Positions 1 through 12,737 of a stretch of 64,000 nt of DNA are shown piece after piece (within the stretch, counting starts at the first letter, position 1; each line of letters opens with the position of its first letter). The stretch is from Physcomitrium patens (lineage: Eukaryota > Streptophyta > Bryopsida > Funariales > Funariaceae). A model generated the notes under the pieces. The model made no database searches, was not told where the DNA came from, and saw only the letters and a program-made list of their open reading frames with translations. The stretch covers positions 8,054,355 through 8,118,354 of the forward strand of contig NC_037264.1 of the NCBI RefSeq assembly GCF_000002425.4, in the 5' to 3' direction. Position numbers and translations under genes: made by a program.

Positions 1-193
1 ATGGCTCATGTCCACAAGATAAAAGTACTCACAAACTAACTACTAGTTGTTGTTAAGTTTGTTGAAGATTATGATATTACTTATGGATCTTCCAAAGTCC
101 TATAACTAACTCATTGTGGCATTAGAGTCCTTGAAGATTAAAGAACTTACATTGAATTATCTCACATCAAAATTTGCTTATAAAATGATCATG

Positions 194-218
194 AAAAAAA
201 AAAAAAAAAAAAAAAAAA
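194..218. repeat. Poly(A) run of 25
   Basis: An uninterrupted A homopolymer inside the gag-like part of the left copia fossil. Confidence 0.95.
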
Positions 219-3200
219 CTTCCAAGTGAAGATTTGGCTCTCTTTTTAAGATAAAGAAAAAGTAGCTATTTTAATCAATATAATAATATAAGAATTAATA
301 TAAAAAAATATTATATTTATAAAATATTAAATCACTTTATAAAAAATTGCTTCTAAATTTAAAAAAGAAATAAGAAGAATATAGTCAATGTTCTATATAA
401 TTTTAAAAGAGATGATTATGCTTTCATGGCAAGTAAAAGAGCTTCTATTGTTGCTATGCCTAAGTGGATTACAGATTTAGATATTAATAAGCATATGACA
501 CTATATAAGTGTTTTTTTGATACTTATAAAATAATTCTAGCAATAAAAATTTGGTTGAAAGACAATGACATGGTACAAGTAATTAGAATTGATTTTATTG
601 TGGTAGAGATTATTGTGAAGGGCCAAATCAAAAAGATCAAATTAAAGGAAGTTTAATATGTACCAAAGATGAAAAAAAATCTTCTTTTGATAAGCAAGCT
701 TGTATCACATGGTTATAAGGTTCAATTTGACATGAATAGGTGTTTTGTAAAGATATTAGGTAGATAAGATGTCGCCAAAGGCTTTAGAGATGGTAACCTT
801 TACTTCATGATTTGTAAGAAGGTTAATGGAATTGAAGTGGCAATATTTGTTGAATTTTTACAAGATCAAGAGAAATTTGAAATTTAGCATTAATGACTTA
901 ATTATTTAAATGCCAAAAACATGAAAGAGCTCCAATCTATAATAAATGGCTTAGAATTTGGTCCATTTAGCTACAATGGGATGACACTTGCTTGTGAAGG
1001 TTGTATACAAGTCAAATAATAAAGGGCTTCATTTTCAAATAGAGTTGCAACATATACAACCAAGTTGTTGGAGATTGTACATTTTATTATTTATAAACCA
1101 ATAAAGATACTATTAATTGAAGGATCAAGGTACTTTGTCATATTTATTGATGATTTTTCAAGAAAGGTGTAGATTTACATCTTTAAAGCCAAAAATGAGT
1201 GTTTCTTAAGATTTAAAGAATTTAAAGTACTTAAAGAGAAATAATGTGATTATAAGATCAAATTATTACATATGGACAATGGATGTGAATATATATCAAA
1301 GCATTCTAAGAAACTTTTGAAATTTCAAGATATTACAAGATAAACCTTCACTTTATACATTCCAAAATAAAATGGGATTGCTGAAAGAACAAATCATACC
1401 ATTATAGAGATGACAACAAGTATGATTTATGCACAAAATTTTAAATATGATTTTTAGGTAGAAATTGTGATAAATGCAATGTATATAAAAAATAAGTGCC
1501 CTGCAAGAGCACTCACATCAATGAATCCATAAGAAGTTTAGAGTGGCATGAAACCTTATGTTTTACATATAAAGACTTTTGAATGCATTATTGATGTAAA
1601 GATATCAGATTGTATGAAGTACAAATTTGATGCAAAAGGTACAAAATGTATGTTGGATATTGTGAAGGTATCAAAGCATATAGGCTGATGTATTTACAAA
1701 CCAAGAAGATCATCAAAAGTTGTTATGAAGTTGTTATGTAGAATTTTGAGAGCATAAAAGTTTTTGTAAGTGAAGTAAGTAAAGAACATGTCAATGTTAC
1801 AATCCTTACTGATTCATTGAATTTATATCATATAATGAAGTCTATAAATGCTATAAAGTAAATAAAGACCATAGAAGAAGAGTATAAATTATTCATAGAT
1901 AATGAAATATAAAAATCGACTTAATTTCTATAAAATAAATCTTTAATTGGTTGTAAGTGGATGTTTAAAACCAAAAGGGATATACTAGGCAATCTTGTGA
2001 TATATAAGACTAAATTGATTGCTAAAGGCTATTCAAAAGTTGTTAGTATTGATTTTAATGAGACTTTTTTTTTTATGGCCAAATTCACGATAATTAGAAC
2101 TATTGTAGCAATTGGGATAGGAATAGACTTAGATATGAATCAAATAGATGAGAAGATAGCTTTCTTGAATGGAAAGTTGAAAGCAGACATCTATATGGAT
2201 CAATTTCAAGGATTTATTGAAGGAAGTAAATAATACCTTCTTTATAAGTTAAAACAATCTTTATATGAGCTTAAGCAATCACCAAAGATATAGTACTAAT
2301 ATATTGATATATTTTTTGTAAATGAATGATTTATAAGAAGTAAAACTAATCATTGTATGTATGTAATGTAATCAAATGATATTTTATAATTTTCATCTTA
2401 TATATTGATGATTTCATCACCTTAATTAATATCTTAAAGATAATGGATTGATTGAATGCAAAATTAGAAAGGAGTATAAGATGAGTGATTTAAAAGAGCT
2501 TTTCTATTATTTAAGAATAGAGTTTATAAGAGATTGTGCTAATATGACAATTACAATGAGATAAAGTAAGTACATTGAAGATATACTAAAAAAATTTAAT
2601 ATAAAAGAGTATAAGCTTATTGAAATATCTTTAGAGGCCAATTTGAAGCTAATAAAATTCACAGATGATAAATTTGCTAAAGTTAAAGATTAAATGCAAG
2701 GTATTCTATACAAAACACCAATAGATTCATTTATATATATAATGGTTGAGATAAAGGTGAATCTTACATATATGGTAGATGTTGTGAGCCAATACATATC
2801 AAAGGTTAAATCAATCTATTGAAAAAACTATAAAAAAGATTATGAGGTATTTAAAAAATACTTTATAATTCAAATTATACCTTGGAGATAATAACTTAAC
2901 ATTATATGGTTATAGTAAGATGGATTGGATTAGAAATGCAAATAATAGAAGGTCAATAATGGTCTATATTTTTTTTGTTGGAATGGAAGCTATTTTATGG
3001 AATTGCAAGAGACAACCAATAATTTTAAGATCCATAATAGAAGTAGAATACATAACAGCAAGCCATAGTACAATGGAGGTAATATGGCTAAGACAACTTT
3101 TAGAGGATATTAAACTAGTACAATTGGAAGCAACTCTAATATTGTATAAAAACCAATGACATCTTGTATTTGCAAAGATTCAAGGCATCATTCAATGACC

Positions 3201-3270
3201 AAGCATATTGACATTCAATATCACTTCATTATAAAGAAGATTGAAATGAGATTCATTAATATGAAGTATT

Positions 3271-4630
3271 GTGTAATAATATTCTATAATATTACAGCCA
3301 TTAGGTAAAAGAAAAAAAGAAATATAATTTGAAGATATGTTGAGGTTTTGAAAGCTTTTCAAAATAAGAAGTGTATTTAGTAGGTTTGGATTTTAAAAAA
3401 TAAAAAGAAGTTCATTAAATTGATGATTTTGTGAGTGTTATAGTATATTTACAAGTGAGAATAATATAACTTGTCATTATACTTGTTTTAAATATCTATA
3501 AAAAATTTGATATCAATTGCGTAATTATATTAAAGGTTATGAGAGTTTTTATAGATTATGGTCTTGAATAATTGAAATTTAGGACAATTGAAGGTTTTTG
3601 TGATTTTGTAACATTTACTAGTTTGATTGAAGTAAAAATTGGTAAGAAAAATTAAGATTTAAATACCTACTTACTGGCCAAAGTTTAGAGTATTTGAATG
3701 ATTCAACAAAGAGAAATCATTTTTGAAAGATCAACATTCAAGTTGGAAAAGGAAGGCGGCCAACATTAGAAAAGTTTTAGAAGTGTTTTTTTCAATTGGA
3801 AAATTTCATCATTTTCAAATTTTGTGTGATTGTAAATTACTTGTGGAGCAAAACTTGGATGAAGTTCTACTTAAGATAAATTATTTAATTAATATTTATT
3901 GAGGTTTTAAAACTACTATAATAATAGATTAAGATTTAATTAGGATTTTTAAGAGTTTTTTAGAATTTATTTAGAATTTGATTAGGATTTGATTAGAATT
4001 TATTTAGAATTTAGGATTTCATTAGAATTTGATTTAAGATTAGGATTAATGATTGCATTATGATTTGATTAAGATTTAGTTAGGATATAGGATTTGATTA
4101 AGATTTTATTAAAATTGATTTAGAATCTAATTAGAATTTTATCAGGATTAATTTAGAATTTAATTAGGATTTAGTTTTAAAATAATATTTAAGATTTGAT
4201 TAAGGTTTTATTATGATTTGGTCTAAGATTTGGTTAAAGTCTCATTAAAAGATTTTAGGATTTGATTAAGATTTTTTAAGGATTTTTTTAAGATTGGTTT
4301 ATTTTTTTATTAGGATTTGATTAGAATTTGTTTAAGATTTTTTGAAGATTATATTAAGATTTGATTAGGATTCAATTACGAATTTTATTTTTAATATATA
4401 AATAAGATTTCTTTGATATTTTATTTGGATTTTTTTTATTATATATATTCCTTCAAGATTAATTTATAATTTCTTTATATTTTTCTAACTTCTTTGAGAC
4501 TTCTTTTGGAGTTTTATTAAAGATTGATTAATAATTTTATAATTAAATTAAAATTTGTTTAGAATTCAATTAGAATTTTTAAAATATTATTGTTGCAAGT
4601 TCTATTTTTCCTTCTATAACTAGGTATACT
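3271..4630 (+). mobile_element. Family-B repeat copy 1, inserted in the copia fossil
   Basis: This block separates the copia RNase H region from the end of the same pol region. It shares with three other copies in the window a segment with a GCGGCCAAC-like core (about 3755) and a long stretch of 11-bp-periodic sequence (about 3930-4600). The flanks GTATT on the left and GTATA on the right could be a worn target duplication. It looks like a solo LTR of a long-LTR family with no coding part. It is shorter than the other copies at its 5' side. Edges are approximate. Confidence 0.6.
3930..4600 (+). repeat. Degenerate 11-bp tandem repeat (consensus GATTAGGATTT)
   Basis: Repeated units of the form GATTAGGATTT, with many one-base variants and some length drift, fill most of this stretch. 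The same repeat occurs at the equivalent place in the other family-B copies: about 6330-6900 on the opposite strand, 8960-9440 and 25190-25480. Confidence 0.8.
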
Positions 4631-5290
4631 GTCAAGCAAACTTCAAGAAATATAACAACAGAAGACATGCTTACTAATTTGTTGACAAAGATATTAGTAA
4701 AAGATAGACATTTTATGTTGAAAAAGGCATTAAAATTAAAAGCCTTTGACCAATAGCAAAGTATGAGTATTAAAATAAGTATATAAAAGTGAAAATAGAA
4801 TAAATTACTTTATAGAAGCTATTACCATAGATAAATTATTAATGGTCAAAAGATTGACTCTTGGTATGTGAAAAGACATCCTATAAATAAGAGACAAGAT
4901 CAAGGGCTAAGAATCAAGTTAAGAGGATAAAGAATTAAATAGAAAATATTCAAAGATTAAATAAGAGTATAAATTATATACTATAGAATATCCTTGAAAT
5001 AAATGAATTGATAAAAGAATCTTAATTAATAAGTTGCTGAAAGATATATTTGATATATCTTTGAATAGATGTAAAAGTCAAAAAATAAAATTTATTGTTA
5101 AGGGTAGCAAAACCACTTATAAATAATGGGTGTTATAAGTAATAGTCATCTTATTCCATACTCCTTTTGTATGCAACCTTGTTAATAATATATATTATAA
5201 TTTGAAATTTTTCTTTTTTCAATAGAATGCTTAGGTCTAATTTCTTTGTTGAGATTTTTGATACTAGCCTCTTTCTTTTCCTTCAAAGAT

Positions 5291-6238
5291 TATGTGCCAA
5301 AGAACATATCTATTCCATGTATCATTGATGTAAACAAGTGCAAAGCATCTTGAGAAAGACTAAGCACTTTACTTGATGCCTCAACATTGCTATGTTCCAT
5401 CAACAATACTCTCATTGAGATCCTCTGTAGTTCAATCCTACTAACATTCTTATTATTTCATCTACATCAATATAAATCATCCTTGTAGATCAAAGCTTGT
5501 TAGATATTGTTGATTGCTTATTATAATCATTTCTAATAAAATTCTAACTATTTTATTTTTAAATTTCTATTATGCATAGTTTCTATGAAAAATTATCAAA
5601 GAAATATCTTTTAAGTATATATTTTTTGCAAAATTTTGAACAATGTCTTTAATGTATATTTTTTTTGGATAGTTTTGTAGCATCAACCATGCTAAAAAAA
5701 GATAGTAAATTGATATTTTTAACTAAAAGCTTTTTTATAAAAAAATAAAGAAACAAAGAATTTTAATCTATTTATAGAGGCCTAAAGCCACATAATGGAA
5801 TCATAAGCTGAATAATATTTTATGATAACTTATTATTCAAAGATTAATTCCAATTCAATTGAAAGTAAAAATTAGGAGCTCCAAAAATTTAGAGTGTACA
5901 TACATGTTCAAGGAAAGATATTCTAGTAGATTTTTAATGTTAGTTCAAGATATAAAGAATGTTTTTTTTTGCTACAAGTGCTCAATTTGTATATGGAACT
6001 GAAATTTGAAATTCAAGCCTATATAAAAATTGAAACAAAAGAATATGATTGTTTCAGCTATAGTAGTTACGGATTAGTCTAAAACATAATGGAAGTATTA
6101 CAATAGATATTATAATATCAATATTAGCAATAAGGGGCCAATGTATGTAATTGAACTCAATGTACTTGTAAGAAAGAATAAAGAATGAGATTTGAGATGA
6201 AATTAAGTCATAACCTTGGGAGGCTTAAAATACAAGCA
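5291..6238. other. AT-rich spacer between fossils
   Basis: No reading frame, RNA gene or recognisable domain seen. It may hold unrecognised remains of older elements. Confidence 0.5.
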
Positions 6239-7571
6239 GTATCATATTATGTGAAACTTGCTTGAGAATGCACCAAGCACCTAACTATAGAAGATAAGTA
6301 GAAATGCAATAATAATCCTATCAGTTTCATAGAATCTTAAATAATCTTTAAGTAAATCATAATTATCCTAATGAAAATTTAATAAATTTAAAATTAATTT
6401 AAATGAAGTTATAAAAGAAACACAAAGAAGTTCTAAATTAATCTCAAAGAAAAATAAAATGAAAATCTTTAAAGAAATAAATATAATCTTTTTAAAATAT
6501 TAAAATAAAAAATTTTAAATAAATCCTAAATAAAACTTAATTAAATCTTAATTTAACCTTAAGTAAAATTCTAATGAATCTTAATCAAATCCTAGGTCAA
6601 ACTCTAATTGAAACTCTAATTTAACCTTAATCAAATCTTAAGTCAAATCTTAATAAAATCCTAATGAAATCCTAAATCTTAGACCAATTCTAATGAATCC
6701 TAATCAAATCTGATACAAATCCTAATGAAATCTTAATCAAATCATATACAAAATTCTAATGTAAATTTAATCAAATATTATACAAATTCTAATTCCTAAT
6801 CAAATCCTAAAAAAATCTTAAATCCTAATCAATTTCTAATCAGATCCTAAATCTTAAATCAATCATAATGAATGATTAATCAAATCCTAAATTTGAAAAA
6901 AAATTCTTAAAAATCATATAGTAAATTAAAAATTCAATAAAAAATTATTGAATTATAGATTTTGAATCAAACTTCAAATACTTTATAAAAAATAAGTTAG
7001 CAAAAAGTACAAAAAAATTGAAGAAGATTGCATATACCAAATAGATGATAAATTCAAAAATCCACTTAGATATTAGCCGGCTTTCTTCTCTAATTTTGAT
7101 TCTAATCTTTCAAGCCAAAATCTCATAATTCAACTACTAAATATCTCTCAAAATTCACATATATGTTGGAAATCAAATCTACTATTGATACATATATATT
7201 TCATGTCAATCTAACTAGGAGATTACTAAAGATCTTAAAACCTTCACTCAACCTCAAAACCTCATTTCTAAGACCCTAATCTGCTTGAGCTTCAATAACT
7301 TTTAATCTAATTTTTTGATGGTGCTTAAATTTATAGCATGCAGTAAAAAAAATCATAATCACAAATCCACAAATTTCTATTTATATATCTGCTACAAAAT
7401 TTATAATTTTTTTCAATTATAAATTATTTTTTTATTTTATAAAATCATATTCACCAAAAACAATCCTAACTTTATAAAGTTCTTGCAAAGTCATTATAAT
7501 ATCAAATTGTCCAAAACCAATGCTCAAAGAAATCCTATAAAATCTTCTTTCAAACTCTACTCTCTAATTTG

Positions 7572-7603
<32 letters not shown>

Positions 7604-7634
7604 AAAATTACCTTAGATGCAAGATTTTATATCT
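6239..7634 (-). mobile_element. Family-B repeat copy 2, first segment (3' side)
   Basis: Reverse-strand match to the copies at 7.9-9.7 kb and 24.2-25.8 kb. In its own orientation it shows the same order: a segment ending in an AGCCGGCTAAT-like core (complement near 7070), then the 11-bp repeat tract (complement of about 6330-6900), then a 3' end resembling GCTTGGTGCATTCTCA (complement near 6217-6232). It stops at 7634, exactly where the gypsy element begins, and its 5' remainder is found again at 13348-13651. The gypsy element therefore inserted into this copy. Confidence 0.75.
7572..7599. repeat. Poly(A) run of 28
   Basis: An A homopolymer within family-B copy 2, poly(T) in that element's own orientation. 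Confidence 0.95.
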
Positions 7635-7639
7635 TAGGG

Positions 7640-7934
7640 TATCACAAACATATACATTTATTGCAAAAGTTATTTATATGATTAGGTAGAAGTAGGTAAA
7701 TATAGATTAATTTCATAAAGTCTTTTAGAGAAGATTCTAAGAAGCTTCATAGATGAGATTTTAACTTTAGATGTATTTGTAGAATAGAAATTTTGCCAAC
7801 AAGTTAATCACGTGTTAATAACTTGTGGAACAAGTTAACTACATAGCGCATACATAGATAACTTACCTTATAAGTTAAGACATGTAGCTAGCAAAGTCAA
7901 CACGTGTTGGAGGTCTTACAGAATATTGCCACGT
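7640..7934 (+). repeat. 5' LTR part of the gypsy element
   Basis: Matches the right LTR from about 12738 on, including the TAGAAGTAGGTAAATA-like stretch and the TCATAAAGTC block. It carries two CACGTG sites (near 7809 and 7903). The match ends where the family-B repeat begins. Confidence 0.85.
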
Positions 7935-9732
7935 TGTCATGTTGTAACATAACTATATGGTAAAAGATAATAATATGGATCTTATTATAGAAGAGCCAAA
8001 TTAGAAGATAAAATAGAAAAATATAGATAAAAGATAGGAAGGTATTAATTTTTTTAATGGTAATTCTATTTTTTTAGAAAAATAGCTTCTACTTATTTTT
8101 TAGGACCATAAATAAGCCAAAATAAGGTAGATTAGAAAAATAAACAATATAAGCATATGTAAGAGGGAGTGAGGAGTTGGTTTTAGTAGAATTTACTTCA
8201 AAAGAGACAAAATTTGATACCTAGAGATGATTGGTTATCAACCACAGTCGAAATCACACCCTAAGGTACAAAACTAAACATTAACAATGATTTTGGGGTT
8301 CTTTTGGAGATCAAAGAATAGGATTTCGGAGTAGACTTGATAAAGTTTTTTTAAGCATTAATTTTGAGTGAATTGTGTGTATTGATTTCGAAAGAGCTTT
8401 GCAAAGTTGAGATTTGTTTTAGATAACTTTGGATTTGTAAAATAAAATAGATGATAATTTTTGGAAAATTTTGTAAGTTTGGAAATAGATCTATAAGTGA
8501 AATTTTAAAGATTTGTGAATATATATGTGCTTAATATATATTATAATTTTGAGCTTGATTGGATAGTTGAATTGAAAATTATTAAATTTCAAGTAAGTTG
8601 AGGTCTCAGAAATTGAACTTTGAGAGGCAGTTAGAATTCTAAGATTTTTGGCAATCAACTAGTTAGATTGGAGTATAATTTATTTTTAAGAGTAGGAGAC
8701 TTGATTTGTTATATATATATATGAAATTTGAAAACAATCGAACAATTTAAAAAGAGATTTTGGTACTGGAATTTCATTATTTAGATTTGAGTAGGAGGAC
8801 TGTTGATATTTGAGCAGATTTTAGTATTGATCTTCTTTTTGGTGAGTTAAATTTTCTTCAAAAATTTTGTCCTTCTTTTCAACTTAATTGTTAAGAAGTA
8901 TACAAATTTTGAATTAAAATCAATGGTTCATTCATTAGTTATTGAAGTTTAAATCTACTATAGGAATTATTTGGGATTATTTAGGGTTTAGTTAGGATAT
9001 TTTTAGGATTTGATTAGGATTTGGTTAAAGTTATTTAGCTTGTTAAGAATTTGCTTAGGATTGATTAGGATCTGATAAAGATTTGACTAGATGTTATTTA
9101 AGGTTTGATTAGAATTTGGTTAGGATTTGTTTAGGATTTGTTTAGGATTTGATTAGAATTTGACTAGGATTTGACTAGGATTTGAATAGGATTTGATTAA
9201 AATTTATTAGAATTTGACTAAGATTTAGTTAGGATTTGTTTAAGATTTTATTAAGATTTATTTAGGATTTGATTAGGATTTTGTTTAAGATTTGTTAAGA
9301 AATTATTTAGGGTTTGAATAGGATTTGGTTAAGATTTATTTAGAGTTTGATTAGGATTTAATTGGAATTTGATTGAGATTTGTTAGGATTTGATTAGAAT
9401 TTATTTAGGATTTGATTAGGATTTGGCTAAAGTTTAACTAAGGTTTTTATTTTAATATTTTATTAAAATTTCTATTTTAATATATTTTTGAATTTCTATG
9501 TTATTTCTTTATGATTTTTTTGCAGAGTCTTTAGGAATACTTTGTGTTCTTATATAATTCTTTAATAATTTCGATTGAATTTGATTGATATTTGATTATA
9601 CTTGCTAATATTAAATTATAATTTGTTTAAGAATCTATTAGAATTGTTAGGACTTATTCTTGTAATTTTCTTTTTATCTTCCACAGCCAAGTGCTTGGTG
9701 TATTCTCATGTCAAATGCCACATATTATGACA
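7935..9732 (+). mobile_element. Family-B repeat copy 3, nested in the gypsy element
   Basis: About 1.8 kb of sequence with no coding potential, starting TGTCATGT and ending ATGACA, homologous over its length to the copy at 24.15-25.79 kb. It sits between the gypsy 5' LTR part and the protease region. It contains the 11-bp repeat tract at about 8960-9440. TG...CA ends, length and lack of genes suggest a solo LTR of a long-LTR retrotransposon; this class call is inference. The two gypsy flanks do not rejoin cleanly, so a target duplication cannot be tested. Confidence 0.65.
8960..9440 (+). repeat. Degenerate 11-bp tandem repeat (GATTAGGATTT type)
   Basis: The clearest stretch lies near 9120-9200, where units of the AGGATTTGTTT and AGGATTTGACT type follow each other at exactly 11 bp. 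Confidence 0.85.
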
Positions 9733-12700
9733 CTGTGCAACTTGAATCATATGTAACACCTAGTAATGGTCATATTCTTTCCTTAGACCCTTCACCTTGT
9801 TTTATAATAGATGTGTATTTAGGACCAAAAAATCACAAAGTTTTGCCTTACTACATTCAGGAGCCTTAGCCTCTTTTATAGATGAAGATTTTATCAAAAA
9901 TCAAAAAATACCTTTAGTCAAGAAAACTAAAGCCCTACATGTAGAAGTCATAGATGGTCATTTGTTGTCTTTTGGAAATGTTATCTATGAGGTTGTTTCT
10001 TTAGATGTAGCAACTAAAGATCATAACAACATAGTAGTATTTAATGTAATAAGATCTCTTTGCAATCTGATTATTTTAGAATTATTGTGGCTAAAAAAAT
10101 ATAACCCTCAAATAGATTGGATTTCTTACAACCTTATTTTTTCTAATAGTATAATCTAAGATCAAATTAATGAAGTAAAAGTACATAAGTCTAGTACATC
10201 CAAACCTTTACTGATAGATATGAGAGTTTTTATACATATTATAAAAAAATAATCATCTTTTGTTATATATGCAACATCCATTTCTAATGGTGGAAAAACA
10301 TCAAGTAATATTCTTAATTAATATCAAGAATTCCAAGATATTTTTGAAAAAAAGAATGCAGATATTCTTCCAGAGTATTAATCTTGTGATTGTTCAATTA
10401 ATTTGTAAGAAAGAGTTCAACCACCATTTGGACCAATCTATACTTTATTGCAAAATGAATTGGTTGCATTAAAAGAATACATTAATGAGAACTTGGCAAA
10501 GATCTTCATACGCCATTCTAAATTTCCTATTGGGGCTCATCTCTTATTTATAAAGAAGGAAGATAGATCTTTGTTAATGTATGTGGATTATCAAGAATTT
10601 GATAAGATCACCATCAAATATAAGTATCTTTTATCTTTAATTTCAAGACTTCTTCACCAACTCAATCAAGCAAAGATCTATATCAAAATAGATCTATGAG
10701 GAACATACAACTTGGTTCATATCAAAGAAGGAGATGAATAGAAGATTGCTTTTCAAACTAGATATGGATATTTTGAATATAATGTCATGCCTTTTGGACT
10801 CACAAATGTAATGGCCGCTTTTCAATATCTTATGAATGATGTTTTTTGTGAGTTTCTAGATGATTTTGTCATTTGTTATTTAGACGACATTCTAATCTAT
10901 CCTAAGAACACAAAGGAATATGAACTTCATGTTTGTCATGTATTACAAAAACTTAGAGATGCATGATTATATGCTAAGTTGAAAAAGTGTGTATTCCATA
11001 CTACTCAAGTTGACTTTCTATGGTACATCATTTCCAACGGAGGCCTTATAATAGATCCCAAAAGGTCCAAATTATCATAGATTGAAAGATTTTAAAAATA
11101 ATACGAGATGTGCAATGCTTTTTGGACTTTGCTATTTATTACCAAATCTACATCAAAAACTTTTTTCAAGTTGTAGCTCTATTTATATGTTTGACTTCAT
11201 GTTCAAGCAATAAAATCAACATTGGCTATTGATTCAACTTTTATCAAGCAAATTCAATCAAGTATGTCCTTTGATCCTCTTGTTTATGATATTAACAATA
11301 CTTCTTTTAAATCTTATGACACTTCAAAGTTTGAGTTTAAGAATAACTTATTATATTTTGAAGATCACCTATATATTTTAGAAGGTAAGGATCCATTATA
11401 TGTCCTTCAAGCTCGTCATGATTTTCCAACAGCCAAACATTTTGGATATAATAAGACTTTGGAGCTAATATCAAGAGATTTTTGGTGGCCTCAAATGTAG
11501 AAGGCAGTCAAAGACTTTGTACAATCATGTGATATTTGTTCAAGATACAAAAGTCCTTGCCATTGACCTTATGGACTTCTTCAACTGTTACTAATTCCAA
11601 AACAACCATGGTCTTCCATTTCTATGGATTTTATCATTGATCTTCCAATCTCAAGTTCATATGACTCTATATTTTTAATCGTTGATTGCTTCACCAAAAT
11701 AATACATTTTGTACCATATACAAAATCTATTTTAGGTGAAAAAATAGCTAGCTTTTCATTGACAATATCTATCGCTATCATAGATTGCCAAAGGATATTA
11801 TATCAAATAGCACGATTCAATTTGTATCAAGATTTTAGAGAATCCTATTCAAGATTCTAAAGATAGATATAAAGCTTTCTTTGGCTTTTTATCCTCAAAT
11901 TGATAGACAAAAAAAATGGATGAATCAAGTTCTAGAGCAATATTTGAGGTATATCAATAACTATTATCAAAATGATTGAACAATTCTTTTGTCATTGGCA
12001 GAGTTTGCATATAATAATTTGATATATTCTTCTATTCAATAAATATCTTTTTTTACCAATTATGGTTATCATCTATAACTTGATACTTTTAACTTTTCAA
12101 AAGTTGATAATTGTGTGGCAAAAGATTTAACAAATCATTTGTCAGAGCTATATGCAATTAAATAAAGTTCAAGGATGACAAAAGATCAATATGGATGCTT
12201 ATTGCAAAGAGTAACCATAATTCAACATAGGTGATAAGGTATGGTTACTTCGTCGCAATATCAAGACTACTTGTCGTTGTGATAAGTTGGACTATCGTAG
12301 GCTAGGATCTTTTCTATTTATAAATAAATCAATCTTGTTGCTTATTGATTACATCTATCGGAGTCTATGAAGATCTATCTTGTATTTTATGTGTCCCTTC
12401 TTGAGTTGTATAAAATAGTGAATATCTTAGAAAGAAGATTAATATCACCTCTTCTTATAGAAGTGGATAATAATCAAGAGTTTGAGGTAGAAGAAGTCTT
12501 AGATTCAAGGTAGTGCCAGAATAGATTATAATAACTTGTTCATTGGCATGGATATCATATTAGTGAATGCACATGGGAGCCAACAAAGAATCTTGCAAAT
12601 GCAACAAAGAAGGTTGAGGCCTTTTAACGATGACATCCATTAAAACCAAGATGAAGAATTGCAAAGATCCATGAAAGATGATGATCGCTTCTAGTGGAAC

Positions 12701-12737
12701 TCATCCCTAGTAGGTGAAGGAGGGAGGAAGGAAGTAA

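Larger units (their letters stand above)
1..5290 (+). mobile_element. Ty1/copia retrotransposon fossil, 5' end outside the window
   Basis: A decayed copia copy in the order gag, protease, integrase, reverse transcriptase, RNase H. Gag-like sequence runs from the first base to about 200, protease lies near 420-880, the GAG-pre-integrase and integrase region near 880-1560, reverse transcriptase near 1960-2700 (an AFLNGKL-type motif is readable) and RNase H near 2900-3240. The last part of the pol region resumes at about 4635-4740, after an inserted family-B repeat. A likely 3' LTR or leader region extends to roughly 5.2-5.3 kb; I could not fix its edges. The copy is broken by many changes and very AT-rich, so it is probably old. 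The left end is cut by the window edge. Confidence 0.85.

Noticed and set aside
3930-4600. TTAGGATT-type repeat taken for interstitial telomere sequence
   Set aside because: The unit is 11 bp, not the 7-bp TTTAGGG of plants, and it sits at a fixed place inside a dispersed repeat family.
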